The notes beneath the pieces were generated by a model, which saw only the letters and a program-made list of their open reading frames with translations, did not search any database and was not told the DNA's origin. Below, piece by piece: positions 1 through 11,382 of a stretch of DNA of 64,000 bases (positions are counted from its first letter, which is position 1; each line of letters begins with the position of its first letter). Made by a program: the position numbers and the translations under genes. The DNA is from Ashinkailepas kermadecensis (lineage: Eukaryota; Arthropoda; Thecostraca; Neolepadidae): contig JAOTOM010005178.1 in NCBI GenBank assembly GCA_034440615.1, positions 1,549,001 through 1,613,000 of the forward strand, given 5' to 3'.

Positions 1-225
1 TGCAGATAATGCGGCCGAAGGCCGAGCTAACCGACGTTGATTGGTGTGGAGTTCGAATAGAAAAGAGCAACCTTGTGGTTTCTTTTACGGCGCATTCGAC
101 TGCTGGGTCGCATGGCGTCGGCAGCCTTTCGCGCCGGCTGGTCGCCAGTGGACTTGGTAATCCCGCCGGTGGCGACCTCGAGTCTGGATTTAGTTGCCGG
201 AAGTCGATGGCTGTCATTTCCCAGT
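1..225 (-). repeat. tRNA-derived SINE remnant (shared-core type)
   Basis: Read on the minus strand, about 70-165 carries the core found in other SINEs of this window: a GCGACGCCAT-like block followed by a GCCGTAAAAGA-like end. It is closest to the copy at 34073-34245. The tRNA-like head is poorly preserved. An open frame at 9-227 has no recognisable protein content and is treated as a by-product. Confidence 0.45.
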
Positions 226-539
226 GATTTGTCTTAAGAGTGGCTTGGGGCTGGAACTGAGGTGGTAAAAGCTTCCCGGTCTTTTTTCTGTCGTCGAGCG
301 GCGAGCAGGATTTGGTCTTTGTTTTCAGAATATAGTGATCTTGAGAAGAACAAGTTCAGTGAGGAAGGGGCCTGGTTCTTTATTTTTACGTTTTCCGGTT
401 CCGAAAACAAAGTTTCGAACTCTAAGGAGATGTGGACGAACCCATTTGCTTCTCCTTGGGTGCGCCTGTGCACATACGACACGCACCTTGCCCAGCCGTC
501 CGATATCTGGAGAGTATGCCACTGCTCCCGACATAGGAT
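226..539. other. Unique sequence, no gene seen
   Basis: This stretch precedes the 85-bp array. Short open frames exist on both strands but overlap each other and show no recognisable domain. No splice-flanked coding segment was found. Confidence 0.4.
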
Positions 540-950
540 CTCCCCATTGGGGAGGCGACGTGCCAAAGGATCGGTGTAGTGACCGTGAACTCGGCTGTGC
601 CAAGGCCACCTCTCTCGTCCGTGGGGTCCCATTGGGGAGGCGACGTGTCGGAGGATCGGTGTTGCGACCGTGAACTCGGCTGTGCCGAGGCCACCTCTCG
701 TCCGTGGGGTCCCATTGGGGAGGCGACATGCCAGAGGATCGGTGTTGTGATCGTGAACTGGGCTGTGCCAAGGCCACCTCTCTCGTCCGTGGGGTCCCAT
801 TGGGGAGGCGACGTGCCAAAAGATCGGTGTTGCGACCGTAAACTCGGCTGTGCCGAGGCCACCTCTCTCGTCCGTGGGGTCCCATTGGGGAGGCGACATG
901 CCAGATGGTCGTTGTGGCGACCGTGAACTCGGCTGGCTGTGTCGGGGCCA
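540..950. repeat. ~85-bp minisatellite, about 5 copies
   Basis: The marker CATTGGGGAGGCGAC recurs at about 544, 630, 713, 798 and 883, giving spacings of 83-86 bp. Units also share GTGAACTCGGCTGTGCC and CTCGTCCGTGGGGTCCC. Copies differ by a few substitutions and indels. Open frames on both strands here are by-products of the repetition. Confidence 0.9.
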
Positions 951-1007
951 CTGCGGTCGGCACGACATGGCAGCTCGCGCTCGGCTCATCCGGCCGTCAC
1001 GGAGCTG

Positions 1008-1720
1008 CCGCGGCACGTCTGCGGCATGTTGGCGGCACGTCTGCGGCATGTTGGCGGCACGTCTGCGGCATGTTGGCGGCACGTCCGCGGCATGTTGGCG
1101 GCACGTCTGCGGCATGTCTGCGGCACGTCTGCGGCACGTCTGCGGCATGTTGGCGGCACGTCCGCGGCATGTTGGCGGCACGTCTGCGGCATGTTGGCGG
1201 CACGTCTGCGGCATGTTGGCGGCACGTCTGCGGCATGTTGGCGGCACGTCCGCGGCATGTTGGCGGCACGTCTGCGGCATGTTGGCGGCACGTCCGCGGC
1301 ATGTTGGCGGCACGTCTGCGGCACGTCTGCGGCATGTTGGCGGCACGTCTGCGGCATGTTGGCGGCACGTCCGCGGCATGTTGGCGGCACGTCTGCGGCA
1401 TGTTGGCGGCACGTCTGCGGCATGTTGGCGGCACGTCCGCGGCATGTTGGCGGCACGTCTGCGGCATGTCGGCGGCACGTCTGCGGCATGTCTGGCGGCA
1501 CGTCCGCGGCATGTTGGCGGCACGTCTGCGGCACGTCCGCGGCATGTTGGCGGCACGTCTGCGGCATGTTGTTGCGGCACGTCTGCGGCATGTCTGCGGC
1601 ACGTCTGCGGCATGTTGGCGGCACGTCTGCGGCATGTCTGCGGCCGTCTGCGGCACGTCTGCGGCATGTTGGCGGCACATCCGCGGCATGTTGGCGGCAC
1701 GTCTGCGGCATGTTGGCGGT
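1008..1720. repeat. 22-bp minisatellite built from two 11-bp half units
   Basis: About 30 copies of a unit made of CGGCACGTCTG plus CGGCATGTTGG. Some places repeat one half unit (near 1100-1140, 1315-1330, 1590-1650), which is expected from slippage at 11-bp register. Because 22 is not a multiple of 3, every frame is sampled and long frames appear on both strands. A GGC-rich stretch (1720-1746) borders the array. Confidence 0.95.
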
Positions 1721-1746
1721 GGCTGCGGTGGCGGCGGCGGCGGCGT

Positions 1747-3384
1747 GAAGGTTATCAATGCGGTGATGTTTGCCGGGGAATGAGACGGCGACAGATCTGG
1801 AGAAGATAGGCTGTTCCTGGATTTCTGGCGTCCGATCATTATTCTCTTCAGAAGATCATCCTCTCGTGTTTCGCATTTGGAGGTTGAATGGTGCTGTTCG
1901 GCAATGAACTACTCTGTGATAAACTGGTCAAGATGCACTGTAAAGTAGAAACTCGGATTCTGATAGGAACAAGTTTGAACACAAACGTCCTCTCCGTGTT
2001 CGATTGCTCCCAAGTTTTCCTCTCCACATCCAGGATAACAAAGCGTAAATCTAACCCTGGCCAGTGATCCGTCATGCGCGTGCCGTGTGGTCGCTTTGTG
2101 CGCATGTTCCGGGCGAGTCAGTGTGCCAACATTAATTTTCACCTTTTCGTATGTAAATAAAATATTCTAATTTTGTTATCGAAGATGTAGCTAAGAATAT
2201 TTCATCGCATGTATTCGACTGGTATGCAGTTTGATAGCACGATTATACTGGATTACACTGGATTACACTACACGGTTAGACTGGTGTGCGCCGTCCAGCA
2301 CCACTTCAGACACATCTAAGCGGTAAGTGAATGTCATTCATGCCAGGTGTGCCTTATCATCATGCACTTATTTGTTGGATGCACTGATGCAGACCGACGG
2401 AAGATGTCCACGAACAGATGAACATCTGACTTGGGGTGTAATTTTGTTCCTGTTTCGCAATGTTTTCAGCCTAACTTACATAATTTGGACACACTGGTGT
2501 GAGTCTGCTGCCAATGATCGGTCGCTTCCAGCTCAGGTACTCTGTTGATAGTGCAATGAGATATTAATTGGTTGTTGCTCTCTGGAGTCGACATGGATAA
2601 GTGCACGCAGCCACCTGATTATCGGCCATTTAAAGTTTGATTACGGGCAGCGTATATGTAGACGCAGTTTTTAGCCTTTGTCTGGCAATGCAACTCCTAT
2701 TTATTGGTTTCTATGGATGCTTGCCATGCATGATGATGCATAGACGCGGAAGACTGTCCTTTTACCCTGCTGTCTTGCAAGCTAATGAGGAAGAAAAATG
2801 CCAGTTTGATTGCCTGTGAATGTCTCTTGAAAATGCACGTGCATGTGTACCAAGGTATCTTAGTTTCGTTGGAATTGTAAATATGTCTGGGAATGTTGCG
2901 CATAGACAAGAACAAATCGCAATTGATATTCGTTTATCGTAAGTTTGTGTTTAACAGTTTCCTGGTTTTGATATACTATTGTTTTGTGTGCCAAGAAGAC
3001 GCCGTTAAAGTCCAACGACAACCCCACAAATGATTGGACAAACTGGTACCAGACGCGACAGTGTCCCCCGACCGATTGATAGGCGCCAAATGACCTTCCA
3101 GTCGGCGCGCCGTTAAGCCCAAATAACCACTCAATCAAACCGCGACACACTGACACACACACTGACCGACAACGGCCCCTGCACCTGGGCGTCCGCTCGA
3201 CGGCGGTGCGATAAGATCTGCATCACGTGGTCGTGTGTCGGAAAACGACCACCACGCCGGTCAGGTGTGACTAAGCTCTCCCGACGACACGTCGGCGGGC
3301 GCGGGCCGGCATTGGCCAGGTGTCTGCCGGACGCGTGCAGTGACTAGCTTCGGCCACGCGACCTGCGGTCTCGCGAGAAGCTCG
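1747..3384. other. Gene-free stretch
   Basis: Mostly unique, moderately AT-rich sequence. A short direct repeat TGGATTACACT occurs near 2249-2268. Around 3000-3165 two CGCCGTTAA-AGCCCAA-like phrases resemble the 3' parts of SINEs. No exon with coding character and splice sites was recognised, though a 5' exon of the CEP192-like gene could be missed. Confidence 0.4.
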
Positions 3385-3465
3385 CCGCCCCGGTAGCTCA
3401 GTTGGTTAGAGCGCTGGCCTGAACTGGCCTCCCCCGTCCTGGCAACACAGGGTTAGGGTCGCTTC
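3385..3465 (+). repeat. tRNA-like SINE head or tRNA pseudogene
   Basis: CCCCGGTAGCTCAGTTGG followed by TTAGAGCGCTGGCCTGA matches a tRNA acceptor strand, D arm (A box) and anticodon 5' stem. The T arm (B box) is not recognisable; GGGTTAGGGTCGC at 3449 is only vaguely like it. A functional tRNA is unlikely. Confidence 0.4.
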
Positions 3466-4184
3466 ACGCGCTCGCATTTAGCCCCCGGCTGGGAGCGTCA
3501 GTTGGCAGCTGGCCTGATATGGCCGGAGATGAGCTCCCGGGCGGCCGTGTCGGTGCATTGACGGCACGTTATATTTTCGGTCAAGATTCTGCCGTTGAAC
3601 TGGAGTTCATAGATTGGGTGGTGGGTCCAGTGTTCACGCAACGAGCTCTGCTTGGTTAGCTCGTAGGACCATGGTTCATAAAACCACCCCAGCAAGAACT
3701 CGGATCAATTTTTCGTTTAAAGAAAGATAGTACATCAGGGTAGACTGACAGATATTGTCGATGCTGGTGGCATGGTCGGACGTGCTGCGTGGCAGCCGGG
3801 CTCCGACTGGCAGCTGTGTGCCGCGTCGGCCGGGTCCCGACAGCTGGTTGGCTGTGTTGTGAGCTGTTTGGCTGTGCTCGCATTCCACAGCTGCTCGGCT
3901 GCTAGGCCGTCGCGGCCGGTGTAGCGGGACAGGTGCGAGATGGGCCGCGGGGGTAATGGCCGGACGATAGGTAGACGGTCTTCTGTTACTCGGGGGTGTT
4001 GGTGGTCAGTGGGCGGTGCGTGTGATGTTTGCCGGTAGTGCTGCTGTTGTGCTCGTCGGCCGTGTTGACATTCGTGTCGATCTGTCGCTGGCCGTCGGTG
4101 GATGTACGTTGGAAGGACATGGATTGTTGAGGTGAGGTACTTATCAATTAGAGGGGAGGGATATGGTGCCCGTCCCCAGCCTGA
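3466..4184. other. Gene-free stretch
   Basis: GC-rich unique sequence with short overlapping open frames and no recognisable domain. It leads into a SINE fragment and the first visible exon of the CEP192-like gene. Confidence 0.4.
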
Positions 4185-4185
4185 A

Positions 4186-4304
4186 TGTTGTGGGCTTGAG
4201 TCCACCTGTCGCTGCTCTTCGCCCGCGAACAATCGGCGTGAAAGATTGGCGACGCCGTGTGACCCAAACAGTGGACGCGTCGTACAGCCGACAACCACCA
4301 CTAA
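4186..4304 (+). repeat. SINE family 1, 5'-truncated copy
   Basis: GAGTCCACCTGTCGCTGCTC, CGCCCGCGAACAATCGGCGTG and TTGGCGACGCCGTGTGACCC match the body of the complete copies at 10833 and 12655. The tRNA-like head is missing. The copy ends about 46 bp before the exon at 4351. Confidence 0.75.
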
Positions 4305-4350
4305 TCCATCGAACTTGACCGCCCGGCCTGATCACCGTGCCCGTCGGCAG

Positions 4351-4512
4351 TTCGAGGCGTTCCCCAAGCCGAGCAGTTCGCTGGAAGTGACGATGCCGCC
4401 ACGCACCGAGCGCAACGTGAAGGTGGTGTTCCAGCCGTCGGCGGCCGCCTCGTACCGCGGCTCGGTGGTGGTGCGGCCGTCCAGCCAGCGACAGCCGACC
4501 GCCGCCGCCGTG
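4351..4512 (+). CDS. CEP192/Spd-2-like, visible exon 1
   Basis: This exon encodes 54 residues (FEAFPKP...TAAAV) of a PapD-like/ASH beta-sandwich, with the typical strand pattern LEVTMPPRT, VKVVFQP and YRGSVVV. It is bounded by GGCAG at 4346-4350 and a GTGGGT donor at 4513, phase 0 on both sides. It joins to IPLSGYGG in the next exon, matching the order in vertebrate CEP192, where such a domain ends in a LGYGG motif. CEP192 is the pericentriolar scaffold that recruits mitotic kinases and gamma-tubulin factors. The start of the gene is not in view, and the acceptor could be a few codons off. Confidence 0.7.
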
Positions 4513-4529
4513 GTGGGTACCGCGCCGCC

Positions 4530-4638
4530 GGCCTGTGTGTGTGCGTGTGCGTGTGCGTGTGCGTGTGCGTGTGCGTGTGCGTGTGTGCGTGTGCGTGTGC
4601 GTGTGCGTGTGCGTGTGCGTGTGCGTGTGCGTGTGTAC
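4530..4638. repeat. (GTGTGC)n microsatellite
   Basis: A run of TGTGCG/GTGTGC hexamers begins about 20 bp after the 5' splice site of the preceding exon. The long frames across it on both strands encode only dipeptide-like repeats and are by-products. Confidence 0.95.
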
Positions 4639-4967
4639 TGCCGCGCGACGGGAGCACCGATCCGTGTCCAAGGTGGGTGGTGATGGCATGCCGCTCTTCT
4701 CCCAGTCATATGTTTTATTTTATCGTACTATCGCCTTGCCGTGCTCGGAAGTACGGAGGCCTTGCTTCCGTGCTTCCGTGCGAAGGGCTCAGAATGCATA
4801 CTCAGAATGCCATTTTTCCCGCCCAATTAAATGCTTCGATGGGTCGTGGTCACTTTGACAACCTACCTTAGCACAAACCTGCGAGGATCCTTCCTTCTGT
4901 CTTTCATTCAAGTATCATTTTATCTCTCCTTAACCCGCGTCGTCTTTTCAGTCATAATCTTGCACCC
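4639..4967. other. Intron, unique sequence
   Basis: Nothing recognisable apart from a short GCTTCCGTGCTTCCGTGC duplication near 4765. Confidence 0.5.
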
Positions 4968-5729
4968 CGTCTCGGGGGGAGGGGTCATTTTATGCCCCAT
5001 CTAATCTCCAAACCAAGCGTTGCACGAAAACGAAAGTGGTGTCATCGGAAAGCGCTCGACGAGTAGAGCCAGAAACCACCCACAAAAGTTATCCCAAAAG
5101 TGGCGTCACTAGGGGGCCCATGGGATCACACTGACGTCATGTTTTTGGCTCTGGGGAGTTATTTTGGGAGATTTGAAAGAACTAAAATTATTTGTGATCC
5201 GAAAATGAAGGCGAAATCGACCATGGTCCCAAAATGTTCGTCCACCCAAAAATCAACATTTTAAATTTAGGAAATGTCCAAATTTTTTAGTTCCGTTTCC
5301 TTGACTTTATCCTTTTGTGGTGGGTAGAGCGGACCAGAAAACGTTGTTTTAAATCAACTTGCCCTCATGAAAGGTGCTTACTTTAGCCAGATTCTTCGAT
5401 TTAACCCTAATGGGCAAATATGTAAAACTATGTCCTTAAAAATGAAAAACAAAAATTCCTCCGGTGGGTTTTGTTGGACCCTCAAGGATAAGCAAACGCT
5501 GAAAGTTGCATTCAAATATATTTATCCGGTAAAGCGTGACGGTTGTTTGACCTTTTTGGAGGTGACCTCACTTGACCTTGACCAACTCATTTACCGTAGG
5601 TGACATGACCTCAAACTTTTCACACAACATGCCAAATTGATGTTTTAAATGTATGTTTTTCGTCGTTTTTCACTATTTGCGGAAAACTTAGGGGGGGGGG
5701 GGGTAAATCACCTCCCCATCCCTCAGACG
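4968..5729. mobile_element. Non-autonomous TIR transposon, copy A
   Basis: The left end (CGTCTCGGGGGGAGGGG at 4968) is roughly repeated inverted at the right end (reads CGTCTGAGGGATGGGGAGG from 5729 on the minus strand). The interior aligns along its length with a second copy at 23671-24415, sharing TTGCACGAAAA, GGAAAGCGCTCGACGA, GACTTCATGTTTTTGGCTCT-like and CCTCACTTGACCTTGAC phrases. A 13-G run (5691-5703) lies just inside the right end. No transposase is encoded. The superfamily is not assigned. Confidence 0.65.
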
Positions 5730-5848
5730 ATGAGTGTTAAAGTAGACCTACGGTGGGAGGTCCGCTCTGGTGGTGGCTTGTGCTTCAAGGAGGCTTGGAA
5801 CATCAGGGTTGTCGAAAGCAAAACATCGGATTGCTCACGTGTGTGGTC

Positions 5849-6080
5849 CGTGTCCCGGAGTGGGAGAATTCATCGTGTCCCGGGGTGGGAGAACTTTCCG
5901 TGTCCCGGGGTGGGATAACTTTCCGTGTCCCGGGGTGGGAGAACTAACCATGTCCCGGGGTGGGAGAACTCTCCGTGTGCCGGGGTGGGAGAACTCACCG
6001 TGTCCCGGGGTGGGAGAACTCTCCGTGTCCCGTGGTGGGAGAACTCTCCGTGTCCCGGGGCGGGAGAACTCACCAGGACG
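5849..6080. repeat. 25-bp minisatellite, about 9 copies
   Basis: The units share GTCCCGGGGTGGGAGAACT with small changes at the junction (TTTCC, TAACC, CTCCG, CACCG). The array lies in the intron after visible exon 1 of the CEP192-like gene. Frames on both strands are by-products. Confidence 0.95.
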
Positions 6081-8250
6081 ACACTCCTGACCGGCTGACG
6101 GATGAGGCCCCAGTTCCGATAGACTACCACACCACCGTGGCGGAGCGGTGATTCAGAGGTCGCGGTGGTGATGCGTCCCGTCCGTGTGCCCAGTCACCAA
6201 GCTGGCGTAGCGGACCGCGAGGGTCAGGCGCCCAGGATTTGGCGACGCGCGTGCACATGGCAGCACTGTGGCGTGCGTGTTCAATATGGCCACCTGGTCA
6301 GCTTCATCAACATTGCCCCCGGTCAGCATTGACCGGGCGAAATGCTGACCGGGACACCGTAAATACAAAAATACAATGAAATTCACAGTACAAATGCAGG
6401 AAATATCAGCGGCTCCGCGATAACACTGAATGGCTGCATCATTATACATCAGTTGGAATCAGTATATTGTCGACATACCAGTCCGCCTTCTGGAAAATGA
6501 GCATGGTGCGCTTTCCCATTCTCAAGATATTGGTGTTTTTGTTCGCTGTCGGGAGTATCGAATTGCATTCTTCACGGATGTTTCCCTTGAACGATGCTGA
6601 ATCCATTTGTATATCTTGACTTATTGAAACCAGCAGCGCAGCCAACTGGGCACCGAATGACAACTCGGCACCCAACTCGCTTTTCCTCGCACCAAGACAC
6701 CTTAGAAACATTCGTTTTGATGAAAAGAAGAATTGCGAAGGAAATATTCCGTACTCACACCAATCAGATGTGAGAACATTTTCAAAGGTTCTGACGTGCT
6801 GCACAGATCTAAACGGGATGTGAGTTTGATACATGGTTTGGGGTAACAGAAGAATCGTTTCTGCTTATGCTCAGTAGCTGCTGATGAATATATTATTGGA
6901 TTTATCAACCCATTGCTTCCAATGAGAAGTTCATTAACCCTGGCCAAAGCAAATGTTCCATGCATCCACACCTACACCGAGCCAAGCTCCGATGGTAACT
7001 TTCGAACTGCTCGGTAGTTTTGTATGATTTTTTTATGCACAGGAATTGAAGGATCTCCCCGCAAATCTGATGGACCAGAAAACGGGGCACATCGGCTCAC
7101 AAAACGGCGCAATAAGAGGAACCCATGCGATCATTGTTCGCGCACGTGTCCAGTTTTCACGACTTACCGCATTTTTGACTGTAAATGTGTGACGTTTAAT
7201 GCCTTGTACAAATTGATAAATAAAGTAGCATAAAGTATACTTGATAGATGTTTCACTTCAATAAGATCATTGATCTCACCAAGATCATTTGGAGTCATTG
7301 ATTCAAGTTGCCATCAGATTACCTGCGTTGAGTTTGTGAGTATTCTAGTGTTGCTTGAGTGTTCTTAAGCTAACATTCAGCGCTCCTTTGTATCCCGAGG
7401 CACTTAAGTATAGCAGTTTGTATGTAACATTTCATGACATTATCATAGACGCAATCAGTTCGGTCAGTGCCCACAAGCTGGTTTTGCACCAGGATGTTCA
7501 AAGTGTAAACATTCTTCTCAAAAGGCAATGCAAAAGTGGAAGATTCGAGCGAGAGAATGTGGTGAAAATTAAGAAAGAAGGCTTCATAAATGTATCCATT
7601 AATAAGCTCGTCTGAAAGTAAGTTGTCTAATTCACAAAGTGTGGATACGGTAAAGTAGAACGGACAAATTCTTACTTAGTAAATAAGCATTTAGATCAGG
7701 ACATTTTTAGTTTTGAAGCCTCGTATGGAACAGACGGGAGGGAGTGTAAAGCTATCAATGAAGCGGAGCTACGAGTTTCCCTTTGGGTGTCGTCACGCAT
7801 TCAAATCCGGGAACTTTGAGACAGAGTGGCTTGATGTGGCCTGAGCTGTAGCTTGTGCATGTACGTGTGGCATTTCATGCGTTGGTAGGGTCGCAAGACC
7901 CCCTACAAAGAGCTACTTGGTAAATCCTTTTAATGCCGTATTTATTCTTCGATTGCAGGATACAGTTTCATTTCAAATGCTTTTTTCACCGTATCGATGC
8001 AACTGTTGACATAGCCTCGAACGTCAATTCATCACCCGCAGCACGGAAATTACGTGTCAACCGTGAGGTAGTGCGCTAAGCTTGTCGTTTGTCTTTGCTT
8101 TGTTTCGCTAGCTTGCTGCAATTAGAAGCACAGATGATCTTTCTAACACGCGCTTTTTAAATGTCTGGGAAAAGGGTGTTCGCAACTGCCCATCGGAACT
8201 CTGGGTACATCTCCAGATTTTGTGTGTACCTCTCCTCACTCGAGCTTTCC
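6081..8250. other. Intron interior, no gene seen
   Basis: Mostly unique. A tRNA-like phrase GTGGCGGAGCGGTGATTCAG (6138-6157) may start a SINE of the kind seen at 39120. Short open frames at 6442-6834 (-) and 7355-7615 (+) have no recognisable motif and no splice context tying them to a gene. Confidence 0.4.
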
Positions 8251-8375
8251 TGTCGGTTGGTTATTGGTTTTTGCGACACGTCGACCGTTGAGTCATGTAG
8301 CGTCGCCAATCTCTCACGCCGATTGGTCGCGGGCGAAGAGTAGCGACAGGTGAGACTCGAACCCACAACTGTCAA
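8251..8375 (-). repeat. SINE family 1, inverted truncated copy
   Basis: On the minus strand it reads through the B-box-like GGGTTCGAGTCTCACCTGTC and the core (TTGGCGACGCTACATGACTC) to TCGCAAAAACCAATAACC. The 5' half of the tRNA-like head is missing. It ends about 30 bp before the exon at 8405. Confidence 0.8.
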
Positions 8376-8404
8376 AGGTGTGCTGAAATGTCTTGCGCCG
8401 GCAG

Positions 8405-8585
8405 ATCCCGCTGAGCGGCTACGGCGGCGGCTCCGACGTGCAGATCCACGTGAACGGTCGAGACCCGTCGGGTCGGCCGTGCCTCAGTGTGAACTCGGCC
8501 GGACCGGGCGCCACCCGGCTGGCCGCCTTCTCCATCGCAAACATCGGCGAGCGTGCCGCGTACATCAAGCTGCTCGTCTTCACAG
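8405..8585 (+). CDS. CEP192/Spd-2-like, visible exon 2
   Basis: The exon starts after GCAG (8401-8404) with IPLSGYGGGSDVQIHVNG and ends with ERAAYIKLLVFT plus one base before donor GTACGT at 8586 (phase 0 in, phase 1 out). IPLxGYGG followed about 40 residues later by NxGxRAAxxK is the order I recall from human CEP192 (a PapD-like domain close to the C-terminal half). This is the most diagnostic segment for the family call. The leftover G combines with AC of the next exon to form Asp, as expected from phase. Confidence 0.85.
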
Positions 8586-10832
8586 GTACGTCAGGTCAGG
8601 TGGCCGGCCGCCCCCTTCCGGAAAGCAAGGTCACACATCGTAAGCCAGTCGTTGTGTGTCTGGAGCCCGATGTTCACAGTGCCGGTCTTTGCGAGGCTGC
8701 GGCTTAACCGCCGGCTTTTCGGTTCGAATGTTAATCCGACAAGGATTTATGAGAGGACTGTGTGCGGCTTGGCGCCGGGTTTGTTGTTGGTTGTGTCGGT
8801 GGTGTCCATCGTCCATCTATCCGTGGTGGCACATCAAGCAACCAATACACTATAGGCGGTTAGCAGGACAAGTGAAACGTCTAACCATACTTGCATCTGA
8901 AATATGTGTTGTTGTTTTTTTCAGGAAACTGGTCGAGGATTTTCATTTTGTCACTAATATTTGTTTTGCGTATTTAATTACTCAATTTCGCTTTGTGGGC
9001 GTGATTTTTCGTTTTATTACTAGACCTGACCGGAATCTCTGAATGTGCTGGAGTTCCGTCTAGATTATGCTCCCTTTAGTGCAATACAGGCCTGTGAACT
9101 CGACTTGAATCAAAACTGCAATGGCTGAAGTCGACCTTTTTCCGATCTATCGGCACAGAGTGGACCTCTCGTCTCTGCCTTTTCGGTGGCCGAGACACCA
9201 GAAGTTTGGCGAAATAATAGTTCTGGGAATGCCCGGTACTGACGACCACGGACTCCCCCTCCCCTCCCCTCTTACACAGCTGATAAGATATGAGCGCTCC
9301 GCCGCCCGCCCATGTTCGGAAAGCACGGTCGTCCGGCGTGCAAAGGATGTTCCAGATCATGTAATTTCCTCTCCATTGTTGTGCTATGGGCAGCTACCTG
9401 TGTGGGCGTGGTGTGGCATTATATTCTAGCTCCGAATTGGGACAGAGTTGTGCAATGTGTTGCAGTGTTGTGCAATGTGCAATGTGTTGCAAACTGCAGG
9501 CCCTCTCAACCAGAGAGGGTAAATTTCACGGCTGCGTTTTCTCAGAAAATCCGGTGATGAACGGCTGAACGAACGCCTTGCATTAATTATACGTGTCGAT
9601 AACTAATCCTAGGCCTTCCGGGAATTGGACACATGGTGCAACTACACTTACAAGTATCATGTGTGTATAGTTGTTGAGTAGAAAGCGGGATACCCACATG
9701 AATAGCAGCCGTCGCGTTATCTCAGATAGCTGGGGTGCTCGGATGCTATCTGGACGGGTTTCTACGCATACAATCGATACACAGCCATTCGACCCACCTG
9801 GCGGACTATTGTGCCGTTATCTCGCCGTTCAGTGCTGTATGTGTACAGGGTATGGTGGGGTCAGAAGCGGAGCCAAACATTTTCGTGGGGATGGGCACTC
9901 GTCTAGAGGGACGCCACTGCGGAAGCCCCTGGATGGGTGTCTTCGGCTGGAAGGTCGAGCGGGAGGGGGGCAGTGCACTCGAGCAGGCTGAGGTATGCTT
10001 TCCTCTCAGGAGGGCGCTCTTGTCTGACAACTAACCTTAAAACCCCAATAATCATCATCATTGTCTGACAACTAATTTAAATGGGTAGAGGGGGTGGGGG
10101 CACATACCCACACGCTCCCAGTACCCCTGTATCTACCCGGGGGTGGGGTGACATTCGGTGCCACTGATATGGTTTGAGATTTGGAAGTCCTAACATATCT
10201 ATCGCAATTTTCCAGCCGATTATTGAACATCATCTCACTGTGGTATGCGGTTATGTCAAGATATTATGGTGCCACGCGAAATGGAACAAATAAGGCGTGG
10301 CGTTCGCATCACAAAGTGATGACAGGCCTTCTGCCTCAGCATGGGCTGAATATCGATTGTCTACAAACCTACTGTTTTTCCTTAGCTTCTGCCTGGCACT
10401 GATTCGTAACCATTTGCCGTCGCCGGAGAGCGAAAAAGATTGTTGCCTTGTTGCCATGGTAATGTCAAGTACAATTGTGGCGGTTTTGCATTGCCACAGT
10501 ATTGATTAAAGACCAGGGCAAAGACATAGGTACACGTCGTAGACTTCCTTTCCATGTTCTATTTCAATCGCATTGCTTCTTTTACCTTTCGAATCAACTA
10601 TAAAATATTTCACCGAGTAAGGGTATTAAAGGCAACTGAATCGTATGCTATATCTTATGATCATTTTTTCCTCGTTTCAAAATTATTCCCACTCATTCCT
10701 AAAGCTCGAGTTGGTTTCAGTTGTGCATGAATACAAAGTTGAATGGTGTTATGCACTCCCATTCCAATCATGTCTCATATCTCGTCAGTTATTACGATGC
10801 AGCACAGATGTACACTGGCCGTGGTGCGAGTT
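8586..10832. other. Intron, no gene seen
   Basis: Mostly unique. Near 9446-9495 the phrase GTGCAATGTGTTGCA is repeated in short form. Around 10085-10155 a G/C-rich patch (GGGGGTGGGGGCACATACCC) resembles the right half of small hAT-like elements such as 37720-37928, but no clear ends were found. Confidence 0.45.
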
Positions 10833-10990
10833 GGGGACGAGTGGTCTAGGGGTAAGATGCTCGTCTCGCAATCGAAAGATTGTGGGTTCGAATCTCACCT
10901 GTCGCTACTCTTCGCCCGCGACCAATCGGCGTGAGAGATTGGCGACGCTATACGACTCAACGGTCGACGTGTCGTAAAACCAATAACCAA
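10833..10990 (+). repeat. SINE family 1, complete copy
   Basis: A GGGACGAGTGGTCTAGGGG tRNA-like A-box region is followed by GGGTTCGAATCTCACC (B box), a body with CGCGACCAATCGGCGTGAG, the core TTGGCGACGCTATACGAC and the end GTCGTAAAACCAATAACC. A CCAACTAACC tail follows. This is the clearest full-length copy. Confidence 0.9.
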
Positions 10991-11017
10991 CCAACTAACC
11001 AACCGACCATCTCCGAG

Positions 11018-11190
11018 TCGCGCCAGTGTTCCGACAGTGTTTTAGTAGTGTTTTGGCGGTGTTTCGGCAGTGCTCATACAGTGCCGTGTGCGGTATGTCG
11101 GCAGTGCTCCGACGGTGTACCGTCAGTATTCGACGGTGTCCCGTTATTGTTCCGACAGTGTCCCGGCAGTGTTCCGATAGTGTTTCTACA
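11018..11190. repeat. Degenerate 12-15-bp array (GTGTTCCGACAGT type)
   Basis: Units vary around GTGTTCCGACAGT and GTGTCCCGGCAGT. The array resumes after the SINE at 11191-11340, and its last unit supplies the splice acceptor of the exon at 11383. Confidence 0.8.
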
Positions 11191-11340
11191 GGCGTCGGTA
11201 GCTCAGTGGTTAAGCTGAGCGTCTGGCAACCCAGAGGTATGGGGTTCGATTTCCCGCGGTGCCCGCCCTTCCTGCCAGGGTGAGAGGCAGGCGACGCCAT
11301 ATGGCCTCAGCTGCTGAGTGTGTCGTAAAGTTACAACCAC
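11191..11340 (+). repeat. SINE family 2, complete copy
   Basis: The tRNA-like head reads GTCGGTAGCTCAGTGG (A box), then GGGGTTCGATTTCCCGC (B box). The body ends with AGGCGACGCCATATGGCCTC and GTGTCGTAAAGTTACAACC. It sits inside the short-unit array and ends about 40 bp before the next exon. Confidence 0.85.
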
Positions 11341-11382
11341 CACCACAGTGTTCCGACGGTGCGGTGTGCCGTGTTCCGACAG

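Noticed and set aside
234..1839. Long frames on both strands over the first 1.8 kb
   Set aside because: They follow the 85-bp and 22-bp arrays. The reading MPQTCRRHAADVP and its antisense version are equally open, so no strand or frame stands out.
3385..3465. Functional tRNA gene
   Set aside because: Only the 5' half is tRNA-like. No T arm or acceptor 3' strand pairs with it.
10833..10905. Functional tRNA genes at SINE heads
   Set aside because: Heads diverge from cloverleaf pairing and are always followed by the same SINE body; two copies show insertion duplications.
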